In this document: positions 52,556 through 60,829 of the stretch, one piece after another | How positions within the stretch are numbered: the stretch's first letter is position 1 | How the letters are laid out: each line of letters begins with the position of its first letter | DNA from: an uncultured Peptococcaceae bacterium | Lineage (GTDB): Bacteria; Bacillota; Dehalobacteriia; UBA4068 | Direction: 5' to 3' | DNA length: 63,017 bases | NCBI GenBank assembly: GCA_949289995.1 | Contig: CASEQE010000046.1 | Coordinates: forward strand, 1-63,017 | Notes under the pieces: model-generated | The model's input: only the letters and a program-made list of their open reading frames with translations | Told to the model about the DNA's origin: nothing | Databases searched by the model: none | Position numbers and translations under genes: made by a program

Positions 52556-53013
52556 TGCGGATATTGGTAATCAACGGGCCCAATTTGAATTTATTGGGTA
52601 TACGGGAACCGGATATTTACGGCAAAGAAGATTATAATAGCCTGCTGCGGCAAATTGCCGCTTATGCCGAGGAAATCGGCGTGGATGTGCAATTTTTTCA
52701 GTCCAATCATGAAGGGGCGATTGTCGACGCCATTCAAGACGCTTATTTTCAGGGAATAGACGGTATTGTTATCAATCCTGCCGCCTATACGCATACCAGC
52801 GTCGCTATTGCCGACGCTTTAAAGGCGGTGTCTCTGCCCGGGGTGGAAGTGCATATTTCCCCGGTGGAAAAACGGGAGTCCTTTCGCCAAATCAGTTATG
52901 TGCGGGATTGGGCTTTGGCCACGGTTTCCGGCAGGGGATTTGCCGGCTATTTGCAGGCTTTGGATATTTTAAAAGCGCATTTGGAGGGCAAAGCATATGC
53001 AAGTGGAGATTAA
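52555..53013 (+). CDS. aroQ: Type II 3-dehydroquinate dehydratase
   Basis: A 152-residue enzyme, third pathway step, of the small dodecameric type. ILVINGPNLNLLGIREPDIYG (catalytic Tyr at its end), FFQSNHEGAIVDAIQDA, NPAAYTHTSVAIADAL and EVHISPVEKRESFR are all diagnostic. Its ATG overlaps the previous stop (TAATG), so translation is probably by re-initiation. It overlaps aroA by 17 bp. Confidence 0.95.
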   Translation: MRILVINGPNLNLLGIREPDIYGKEDYNSLLRQIAAYAEEIGVDVQFFQSNHEGAIVDAIQDAYFQGIDGIVINPAAYTHTSVAIADALKAVSLPGVEVHISPVEKRESFRQISYVRDWALATVSGRGFAGYLQALDILKAHLEGKAYASGD

Positions 53014-54205
53014 AGCGGGCCATCCCCGGGGGACGGTGGCGGCGCCGCCTTCCAAAAGCTATGCCCATCGTTTGTTGATCGGCGCAGCTTTGGCGGCAGG
53101 GGAAAGCGCATTGCAGGGGATAGCCATGAGCCAGGATGTGGAAGCGACTTTGCGCTGTTTGGCGGCGCTGGGCGCCGGTTACCGGCTGGAAGGCGATGCA
53201 TTGTATGTTTTGGGCTGCGGCGGCAAGCCGGCGGCCAAGGAACCGTTGCTTTGCGGCGAAAGCGGCAGCACCCTGCGATTTCTTTTGCCAGTGGCCTTGC
53301 TGGGCGGCGGGGAAATCCGCTTTTGCGGTACGGAAAGGTTGATGGCGCGCGGCGTCGGCGTGTATCAGGAAATTTTCGCTCCCCAAGGGGTTGATTTTTG
53401 TCAGAAAAGCGATACACTGCAAGTGCGAGGCGCTTTGAAATCAGGGGTTTACCGGCCCCGCGGGGATGTGAGTAGTCAATTTATCTCCGGTTTGTTGTTT
53501 GCTTTGCCACTATTGGCGGAGGATAGCCGGGTAGAAATGCAGCCGCCGGTAGAAAGCCGGGCTTATATCGGCCTGACTTTGGACGTATTGCGGCGTTGCG
53601 GCATATCCATCCTGCCCCAGGGGGAAAACGCTTTCGCCGTTGCCGGCGGACAGCATTATCAGGGCGGATGTTTTTCGGTGGAAGGGGATTGGTCCAACGC
53701 CGCTTTTTTCTACGCGCTGAACGCTTTAGGCGGGGAAGTGCAGGTGACCGGTTTAAATCCCCATAGTTTGCAAGGAGATCGGCTATGCGTGGAAATGCTG
53801 GCGGCTTTGGAAAAACCCGGCGCGGAGTTGGATTTATCCAATTGCCCTGATTTGGGCCCGGTGCTTTTTGCCGTGGCCGCCGCCAAACATGGCGCGGGTT
53901 TTTATGGCACCAAACGTTTGGCGATCAAAGAAAGCGACCGGGTGCAGGCGATGATGGAGGAGTTGGCTAAATTTGGCGTGGACGGGGTAATCGGCGAAAA
54001 TAGCGTGGAAATCAGCGGCGGGAAATTTTCCCCACCTTGCCAGCCTTTGCAGGGACATAACGATCATCGTATCGTTATGGCTTTGTCGGTGTTGGCCGCC
54101 TTTACCGGCGGCATAATCCAAGGGGCGGAGGCGGTGAACAAAAGTTTCGGCGGTTTTTTCCAGGCTCTGAGCCAACTGGGATTGGAGGTGTGCTATGGAG
54201 ATTGA
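52997..54205 (+). CDS. aroA: 3-phosphoshikimate 1-carboxyvinyltransferase (EPSP synthase)
   Basis: A 402-residue enzyme joining shikimate 3-phosphate and PEP. PPSKSYAHRLLIGAALA near residue 17 binds the substrate; GESGSTLRFLLPV replaces the GNAGTAMRPL of the well-known class I enzymes; RPRGDVSSQFISGLLFALP, VEGDWSNAAFF, and the C-terminal IKESDRVQAMMEEL and GHNDHRIVMAL follow. Slightly shorter than the 427-residue enterobacterial form but complete. It overlaps aroQ (17 bp) and tyrA (11 bp). Confidence 0.95.
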   Translation: MQVEIKAGHPRGTVAAPPSKSYAHRLLIGAALAAGESALQGIAMSQDVEATLRCLAALGAGYRLEGDALYVLGCGGKPAAKEPLLCGESGSTLRFLLPVALLGGGEIRFCGTERLMARGVGVYQEIFAPQGVDFCQKSDTLQVRGALKSGVYRPRGDVSSQFISGLLFALPLLAEDSRVEMQPPVESRAYIGLTLDVLRRCGISILPQGENAFAVAGGQHYQGGCFSVEGDWSNAAFFYALNALGGEVQVTGLNPHSLQGDRLCVEMLAALEKPGAELDLSNCPDLGPVLFAVAAAKHGAGFYGTKRLAIKESDRVQAMMEELAKFGVDGVIGENSVEISGGKFSPPCQPLQGHNDHRIVMALSVLAAFTGGIIQGAEAVNKSFGGFFQALSQLGLEVCYGD

Positions 54206-55049
54206 TAAAAGCCAAAAAATACTGGTGGTGGGGCTGGGCTTGATCGGCGGCAGCTATGCCCAGGCCCTAAGCGACCAAGGCTATGAAGTGGGCGCCATCA
54301 CCAAGGAAGCGTCGGATTTGCAATTTGCTTTATCCCGGGGAATGATCCGCCATGGCCATACCCAGGTGGATGGGGATTATGTAGGCGGTTTCGACGTGGT
54401 GATTTTTGCCCTTTATCCCCATGTGTTTTTGCAATGGCTAAAAGACTATCAACATTTGTTGAAGCCCGGCGCTTTGCTAACCGACGTCACCGGCGTAAAA
54501 GTGCCGGTGGTCTACCCGGTGCAGCAAATGCTACGGCCGGATGTGGAATTTATCGCCGCCCATCCCATGGCCGGCCGGGAATGTTGCGGCGTGGTCAATG
54601 CCGACAAAGCCATTTTTAACGACGCCAATTATATTGTCGTCCCAACGGCGGCCAATCGCCAGGAGGCTGTGGAGTGGTGCAAGTCTTTAGGCCGGGTATT
54701 GGGGTTTAAGCGTATTTCCGTTCTTTCTGCGGAAGAACATGACCAGATGATCGCTTTTCTTTCCCAACTGACCCATTGTATTGCCATTTCCCTGATGACT
54801 TGCAACAATTCTCACCATCTGAAGGATTATACCGGCGATTCTTTTCGCGATTTAACCCGCATTGCCAAAATCAACGAAGAAATGTGGAGCGAATTGTTTC
54901 TTTTGAACAAAGAGGAACTTTTGCGGCAAATGGATATTTTTATCGACAAGTTTATGCTGTTGCGCAATGATTTGGCAGCGGAAAATGTAACGGAAATAAA
55001 GAATATGATGCGGCAATCTACCGCCAATCGAGCATATTTTGATCAATAA
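54195..55049 (+). CDS. tyrA: Prephenate dehydrogenase (arogenate type not excluded)
   Basis: A 284-residue NAD(P)-dependent enzyme of the tyrosine branch. GLGLIGGSYAQAL near residue 14 is the dinucleotide fold; HPMAGRECCGV near 117 carries an active-site histidine and SQLTHCIAISL a further one; SFRDLTRIA follows. It lacks a C-terminal ACT domain, so Tyr feedback is not built in. It overlaps aroA by 11 bp and is followed by aroF after 15 bp. Confidence 0.93.
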   Translation: MEIDKSQKILVVGLGLIGGSYAQALSDQGYEVGAITKEASDLQFALSRGMIRHGHTQVDGDYVGGFDVVIFALYPHVFLQWLKDYQHLLKPGALLTDVTGVKVPVVYPVQQMLRPDVEFIAAHPMAGRECCGVVNADKAIFNDANYIVVPTAANRQEAVEWCKSLGRVLGFKRISVLSAEEHDQMIAFLSQLTHCIAISLMTCNNSHHLKDYTGDSFRDLTRIAKINEEMWSELFLLNKEELLRQMDIFIDKFMLLRNDLAAENVTEIKNMMRQSTANRAYFDQ

Positions 55050-55064
55050 AGGAGCGTTATCGCG

Positions 55065-56096
55065 ATGATTAATATGGAATTCAAACGCAAATTGCCCACT
55101 CCCCAGGAAATTATCAGTATGTATCCATTATCGGAAAGCCTGGCCCGGCAAAAAGAAAAAAATGATGAAGAAATACAAAAAGTGTTCCGTGGAGAAAGCG
55201 ACAAACTGATTTTGATCATCGGCCCTTGTTCCGCCGACCGGGAAGATTCGGTTTTGGACTATATATCCCGTTTGCGGGGGGTACAGGAGCAGGTGAAGGA
55301 TAAAATCCTCATTATTCCTCGGATTTATACCAATAAACCCCGCACCACCGGCGCCGGTTATAAGGGTATGTTGCACCAAACCGACCCCAACGGTTCCCCG
55401 GATATGCTCAAAGGGCTGATTGCCATTCGCAAACTGCATATCAAATCCTTGGAACAAACCGGGTTTTCCGGGGCGGATGAAATGCTCTATCCGGAAAATC
55501 ACCGCTATTTGGCGGATATTTTGTCCTATGTGGCGGTAGGCGCCCGTTCGGTGGAAAACCAGCAGCACCGGCTTACCGCCAGCGGCTTGGATTTGCCGGT
55601 GGGTATGAAAAACCCCACCAGCGGCGATTTGTCGGTGATGATCAACGCCATCAATGCGGCGCAACACGGCCATACCTTTGAATATGGCGGCTGGGAAGTG
55701 GCCAGCAAAGGCAATGCTTTGGCCCATGCGGTGCTTCGGGGATATGTGAATCAACACGGGCAATCCCATCCCAATTATCATTATGAGGATTTGATTTTGC
55801 TTTGTCAGGCCTACAGCGACAGTGGGCTGAAAAACCCGGCGGTGATTGTAGATGTAAATCATGCCAATTCCGGCAAAAAATGGTGGGAACAAACCCGCAT
55901 TGCCAAAGAAATTCTGCATAGTATGCGCCATTCGCCGGATGTAAACCGTTTGGTGAAAGGCTTAATGATCGAATCCTATATCGAAGACGGCTGCCAAAAG
56001 GCGGAAGAGGGGATTTACGGCAAATCCATCACCGATCCCTGCTTGGGCTGGGAAAAAACTCGACGGCTGATTCTGGATATTGCCGATTTGCGTTAA
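55065..56096 (+). CDS. aroF: DAHP synthase, class I (AroFGH type)
   Basis: A 343-residue enzyme that condenses PEP and erythrose 4-phosphate, entry step of the pathway. IIGPCSADREDSVLDY near residue 50, PRIYTNKPRTTGAGYKG (PRTTxGxKG type) near 82, GARSVENQQHR near 163, GMKNPTSGD and DVNHANSGKK near 262 mark the alpha subtype related to enteric AroF/G/H, which are feedback-inhibited by single aromatic amino acids; which one acts here cannot be told. AAAGGAG precedes the start. It is the last gene of the operon, an unusual place for the first enzyme. Confidence 0.95.
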   Translation: MINMEFKRKLPTPQEIISMYPLSESLARQKEKNDEEIQKVFRGESDKLILIIGPCSADREDSVLDYISRLRGVQEQVKDKILIIPRIYTNKPRTTGAGYKGMLHQTDPNGSPDMLKGLIAIRKLHIKSLEQTGFSGADEMLYPENHRYLADILSYVAVGARSVENQQHRLTASGLDLPVGMKNPTSGDLSVMINAINAAQHGHTFEYGGWEVASKGNALAHAVLRGYVNQHGQSHPNYHYEDLILLCQAYSDSGLKNPAVIVDVNHANSGKKWWEQTRIAKEILHSMRHSPDVNRLVKGLMIESYIEDGCQKAEEGIYGKSITDPCLGWEKTRRLILDIADLR

Positions 56097-56200
56097 AACC
56101 AAAGGGACTCTCCCCTTGCGGACAAAAAGCCGGCGGCGGATACCAGGGATAAGCCGGCAAAACCATCCCTGCATACCCGGCGCAGGATATATCTTGCAAC

Positions 56201-56244
56201 AAAAAGGGCGCCCCTTTTCGGGGGCGCCCTTTTGATCGTTTTTT
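56201..56244. terminator. Bidirectional terminator between aroF and the SLH protein
   Basis: A perfect 13-bp stem (56202-56214 with 56221-56233), AAAAGGGCGCCCC with its complement, 6-nt loop. T-runs lie within and after the stem on the plus strand and within it on the minus strand. Confidence 0.88.
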
Positions 56245-56252
56245 CGATTCGT

Positions 56253-59200
56253 TTATTTTACGATATTTTGGCAAAAATGCATGAGTATTTGCGCCGCTTG
56301 GGCCCGGGTGGCATAGCCTTGGGGATTGAGTGTGCCGTCGCCCATACCGCTGATCAACCCGGCGTTTACCGCCCAGGCCATGCTTTCCACAGCCCAGGAG
56401 GAAATGGCTTCATAGTCGGCAAATTCCCGGATCGCCATGCCGCCTTGGCTGACGTCATAGGCCTTATACTGGGCGTAGCGGTAAAGGATAGCCGCCAGCT
56501 GCTCCCGGGTGATGGAATCCCCAGGGCCGAACAGGCCGCCGCCATAGCCTTCCACGATATGGTTTTGGTTAGCCCAGATGATGGCAGGTTGATAATAGCT
56601 GCCCTGGGCCACGTCGGTAAAGGGGCAGGCGGCGGTGATACCCGGCTGGCCTTCCAGGCGATAGAGAATGGTAACGATCATCCCCCGGCTGATGGCCAGA
56701 TTCGGGCTAAAGCTGGCGTTGCCGGTGCCGTTCATCAGGCCGTTTTCATAGACGAAGCGAACCGCCGGGGCATACCAGGCGTTTTCCGCCACGTCGGCAA
56801 AGGGTGAAGCGTTTTCAGCGGCTGTCGGGACGAAGCCCGCTTTGACGGTGGCTTGGCCGTCGGGCATACGGAAGGTATATACGCCGTCGCCTTGGTTGCT
56901 GAGTTTTAGCTCGTCGCCGTTTTTATCGCAAACGGATATTTCTTCCAGAGCATAGCCTTGGTCGGCTTTAACGGTCAGGGTAATGGTTTCACCGGCTTCC
57001 GCCCGTTGGGGAGAGGCGGTGATTTTACCGTGTTCCATATGGGTTACCCAGACGATATCTCCCCGGTAGTCGCTGGAAGAATCGTCCCTTTGAGGCGGCA
57101 CATAGGTGTTCAGATCGCTAGGGCGCATGCTGGGTTGGGTGTAATATTCATCGCTACCGCTGGTTAAATCCCGTATTTCATCGGGGATTTGCGTTTGGTT
57201 GGGCTGACCACCGCCCCAATAGTTTTTGGCAACGTTCACGGGGCTGATACCGGAAACAATTTCCAAATAGCTGTCCGGAGAAATATTGTTTTGGGAAAAT
57301 ACTTGCGGTGCGTCATAGAATTTGATACGGCTGCCTTGGCTAAACGTATTGCCGGAGATGGTTTGCGTGGGATGCATGATGTTTAGCTTACCGCCGCTGA
57401 CAGTGTTTTCGGTAAATTCCGTATGTTGCGGATAGAGAATGGCTACATAGTTGCAACCGCTAAATTGGCACTGGGAAACAATCAGATTTTCCAGTTTGGA
57501 TTTGCCGCCGCTGTTGGCGATAGGCTCGCTGCCGATGGCGTATTGACAATTTTCAAATTGGCAATCGTAGATGGAGACGGTTTCCTCCTCGTTGTCGCTG
57601 CCGCCGGCGAAAATGCCGTAGCTCACATGGTTGCTGCCGATGATTTTTACATGGACAAAGCGGTCGCCGCCGGCGGCGTTAAAGGCACGGAACCCTTGGG
57701 CGGCGGATTCTTTGTCGATAGCCGACAAATCCACGATTAGATTTTGGAACAAATTGTCGCCGTTGGAATGGAATACGGCGTCATGGTTTTCCTTGCTTTC
57801 AATGGCGTTTACTTTCAGGGTATGGTTTTTGCCGTCCAGGACGATGCCTTGTACGTTCCAAATCATTTGCCATACGTCCGCCTCCACGTCGTTGAGCATG
57901 ATCACGGTTTGTCCCGGTTGGGCGGTTTTCACCGCGGTGGCCAGGGAGGCGTATTTTTGATCCTCCAGTTGCCCTTGCCAAGCCGGGGTATTGTCTTGAA
58001 TATGGTTTTTCCCTTGCGTAGCGGCGTTATGATAAACGTACAAATCTTTGCAGGAACCGTTGACGGAAATGTTTTCCCAGCGGGTGGAGGATACGTTGTT
58101 AAAAATGGTAATGTCATGCTGGGGAATATCGCCGATCGCGGTTTCGGTAAATTGCAGATTGCCGGCGATACCGGCGGCGAAAGTGGCGCCGGAAATGGCG
58201 GCGGCGGCGTTTTCATTGCCGGTAACCATAATGGCGTTATAAACGGTGCCGATGATGCCGCCGCCGTCGTTGCCGCCTTGGATAGCGCCTAGATTGCGGT
58301 TATTGGACACTTGGATGATTTCTTTGCGGGGATAGTCGCTTTCGCTGCCGCTATAGCGTACCCAGCCGACGATGCCGCCGGTGCCGTAGGCGTTGGAATC
58401 GTTGACGATATCGGCCTGGTTTTCACAATCGGTTATGCTGCCGACGTTTTGTTGTTCGCCGGCAATACCGCCGACGCTAAAACCCGCGCCTTTCACGGCG
58501 GCGCTGTTTAGGCATTGGCTGACATCGGCTGCGGATAGACCGACGATGCCGCCTACTACCGTTACGCCGAGGATTTCGCCATGGTTTTCGCAGCCGCTGA
58601 TACGCATATCCGCGCCGTTTTCGCTATAATAGGCGGCGCCGACAATACCGCCTACATTGCCGCTGGCGCTGGTGCCGGTAATCTTGGCTTCGTTGATACA
58701 ATCGATGATGGCGCCGTCGGCGATCAGCCGGCCGGCGATGCCGCCGTTGCCCCGGGCGGCGGAAATGGCGCCGGAAACGGAAATGGCGTTGGCCTGGGCG
58801 CCGTTGACCATCAAGCCGATGGCGCCGCCTACGCATTGGCCGTTAGCTACTTGGATGTTTACCTGGGATAGATGAAGATTTTTCACCGCGCCCCCGTCTA
58901 CCACGCCGAAAAGGCCGATGGCGTCGTTGACGTTGGCCGCGTCGGCGGTAATGGTTAGCTGGGATATGGTTTGGTTATTGCCGTCGAACGTCCCTTGGAA
59001 AGCGGCGCCGCTATAGGTTTTGCCGTTGCGGGCTCCGTCGCCGATCGGCGTCCATTCCTGGCCGGAAAGGTTATAGTCCGCCGCTTCCAGCCGGATATGT
59101 AGGCCGGCATAGGTTACGCCTCGATTGACGCTATCCCGGAAAGCCGCCAATTGCGTCACATCGGCAATACGATAGGGATCGTTGGCGCTACCGCTGCCGC

Positions 59201-60443
59201 CGGCGAAAAACGACGTATCCGCCGCCACCGTGTAGCCGCCTTCGCCGTCCGCTACGGGAACGAAACCAGGGGCGCAATATGCTGCCAGAATGGCTTGGGC
59301 AAAATGACCGCCTTTGATACCGGTAACCGCCGGTTGGGGCAGGCCGTCAGCCACTGCTTCCGCCGTATCCCGGCCGTTCCAATAGTTGTATTCCAAAGAA
59401 ACGGTGGGGTTGCCGTTTATCGCTCCCGCTTTGATCAATTGGCCTTCATCGTCGCCGGAATCGAGGATGATATTATTCTCGATCACCAGGGAATCCATTT
59501 CCGTATCCCCCAGGCGAATCGCCCGGTCCTCGGCGTTTTCGATGATGTTTTCGCCAATATATACGTCGCCGCTTAGGGGATTGCTCCGGCTGCTTTGCAA
59601 GGCGATGGCATTATGGGTGGTGCCTTGGAATAGGCAGCCGCTAATGGAGGGATCCACGGCGCCCTGGATGTATATCCCTTGGAAATAGTTGGTAAAGGTG
59701 CAGCCGCTGAAACGGATGTTGGCAAACGTTTTTTCGTCGGCCTTCATTCCTACGGCGCAAAAAGTGGAGTCCTGTATACGGTTTACATCGCCTAAAAAGC
59801 GGCAATCCACAAAAAGAATATCCTGGGTAGAGGCGTTTACGCTGTAATCATTGATAGATATGCCGCCGGCGATTTGCAATCCCTGGAAAACAATCTTTTC
59901 CAGCTGGGAGCTGGCATAATAGCTGTGGTTGGTGCTTTCGGTAGAGGTTTCCCGCACATAATCCACGGCAGGATCATCTGTTGCGCCGTACATATGGCCG
60001 GACGAGGCGGTAAAGCCGGGCAAAACCACCCCTTCTTCGGCGATGAAAACCACGCCTTTTACCTGCCGCAGGTATTGATAAATAGCCGTATCCTGTAGCT
60101 GGTTATATGCGATTTCCTTCGTCCAGTTGTTGGAAAAATATTGGCTGTTGCTGCCGGAAAATTTGTTAACCCTGCCCAGGATCAGCTGTTCCGTATACTC
60201 TCCTCGGGCAAAGCAAATGGTTTTGCCGTTGATGGAGCCGTAAGCCCCGTCCAAAGTATATTGGGCGTTTTCCGGCGTAACCGTCCATACGTCGCCGGCT
60301 TTTTCCGGCTCCTGAGGCAAGGTTTCGTCAAAATAGCCCCTGGTATCCCGGGTATCCGGGTTTACCGTTGCCAAGGCCGTTATGGACAGGCAGCACAGGG
60401 CTAGGCACAAGGCCAGGCCAATGGCTAAAAACTGTTTTTTCAT
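56253..60443 (-). CDS. SLH-domain surface protein with beta-helix and GLUG-like repeats
   Basis: A 1396-residue exported protein. A signal peptide (KKQFLAIGLALCLALCCLS, cleavage near ALA-TV) is followed by a right-handed parallel beta-helix-like region (about 50-370), a GLUG-type region with many GGIVG and GGIAG turns (about 420-790), a second beta-helix-like part (about 870-1080), an InlB-like repeat (about 1130-1210), and three SLH domains at the C-terminus (about 1215-1395: ASPFADVAENAWYAPAV, CPFTDVAQGSYYQPAI, IREFADYEAISSWAVES). SLH domains bind pyruvylated wall polymer. The second ATG at 60443 is chosen since AAAGGAGG is 8 nt from it. Likely adhesin or carbohydrate-active surface protein; no catalytic motif recognised. 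Confidence 0.88.
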   Translation of the reverse strand: MKKQFLAIGLALCLALCCLSITALATVNPDTRDTRGYFDETLPQEPEKAGDVWTVTPENAQYTLDGAYGSINGKTICFARGEYTEQLILGRVNKFSGSNSQYFSNNWTKEIAYNQLQDTAIYQYLRQVKGVVFIAEEGVVLPGFTASSGHMYGATDDPAVDYVRETSTESTNHSYYASSQLEKIVFQGLQIAGGISINDYSVNASTQDILFVDCRFLGDVNRIQDSTFCAVGMKADEKTFANIRFSGCTFTNYFQGIYIQGAVDPSISGCLFQGTTHNAIALQSSRSNPLSGDVYIGENIIENAEDRAIRLGDTEMDSLVIENNIILDSGDDEGQLIKAGAINGNPTVSLEYNYWNGRDTAEAVADGLPQPAVTGIKGGHFAQAILAAYCAPGFVPVADGEGGYTVAADTSFFAGGSGSANDPYRIADVTQLAAFRDSVNRGVTYAGLHIRLEAADYNLSGQEWTPIGDGARNGKTYSGAAFQGTFDGNNQTISQLTITADAANVNDAIGLFGVVDGGAVKNLHLSQVNIQVANGQCVGGAIGLMVNGAQANAISVSGAISAARGNGGIAGRLIADGAIIDCINEAKITGTSASGNVGGIVGAAYYSENGADMRISGCENHGEILGVTVVGGIVGLSAADVSQCLNSAAVKGAGFSVGGIAGEQQNVGSITDCENQADIVNDSNAYGTGGIVGWVRYSGSESDYPRKEIIQVSNNRNLGAIQGGNDGGGIIGTVYNAIMVTGNENAAAAISGATFAAGIAGNLQFTETAIGDIPQHDITIFNNVSSTRWENISVNGSCKDLYVYHNAATQGKNHIQDNTPAWQGQLEDQKYASLATAVKTAQPGQTVIMLNDVEADVWQMIWNVQGIVLDGKNHTLKVNAIESKENHDAVFHSNGDNLFQNLIVDLSAIDKESAAQGFRAFNAAGGDRFVHVKIIGSNHVSYGIFAGGSDNEEETVSIYDCQFENCQYAIGSEPIANSGGKSKLENLIVSQCQFSGCNYVAILYPQHTEFTENTVSGGKLNIMHPTQTISGNTFSQGSRIKFYDAPQVFSQNNISPDSYLEIVSGISPVNVAKNYWGGGQPNQTQIPDEIRDLTSGSDEYYTQPSMRPSDLNTYVPPQRDDSSSDYRGDIVWVTHMEHGKITASPQRAEAGETITLTVKADQGYALEEISVCDKNGDELKLSNQGDGVYTFRMPDGQATVKAGFVPTAAENASPFADVAENAWYAPAVRFVYENGLMNGTGNASFSPNLAISRGMIVTILYRLEGQPGITAACPFTDVAQGSYYQPAIIWANQNHIVEGYGGGLFGPGDSITREQLAAILYRYAQYKAYDVSQGGMAIREFADYEAISSWAVESMAWAVNAGLISGMGDGTLNPQGYATRAQAAQILMHFCQNIVK

Positions 60444-60566
60444 GCACATTTCCTCCTTTGTTGCAAAAGCGCGTTTGTCAAATTGCCGGTTTAAGCTTAT
60501 ACAAAAGCCGTTGCTGGACTAAGCGAAACCGTGAACGCAAACAAAAGCTTATGCGGATTTAGTTAA

Positions 60567-60596
60567 ACTATATCATGAAGGCGTAATGGGTGACAA
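60567..60596 (-). promoter_or_regulatory. Promoter of the leftward SLH gene
   Basis: On the minus strand TTGTCA (60591-60596), 18-bp spacer, TATAGT (60567-60572). Confidence 0.65.
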
Positions 60597-60684
60597 TCGT
60601 TTGCGGTTAAAAAAACAGAAAAATTTAGTGAAGAAAAGTGAAAAATTGAAAAACGCATCTTATCATTAATTGCTATTATTAATA

Positions 60685-60713
60685 TTGATTTTGTAGGCAA
60701 AATATGGTATAAA
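60685..60713 (+). promoter_or_regulatory. Promoter of the rightward SLH gene
   Basis: TTGATT (60685-60690), 17-bp spacer, TATAAA (60708-60713). A perfect TATAAT also occurs at 60720-60725 but without a partner -35. Confidence 0.65.
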
Positions 60714-60829
60714 TATAGATATAATACGGCGTTTTGGCGTTATAAATTTCAGTATCGCGTCAACGACCAATGCCGCCATATGATACGCTGCCTTGGAACC
60801 AAGGCGGATAAAACAGAGGAGGAATGACC

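Larger units (their letters stand above)
60444..60829. other. Divergent promoter region of the two SLH genes
   Basis: AT-rich DNA with one good promoter in each direction and no gene. The plus leader is about 110 nt and the minus leader about 115 nt. Confidence 0.65.
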
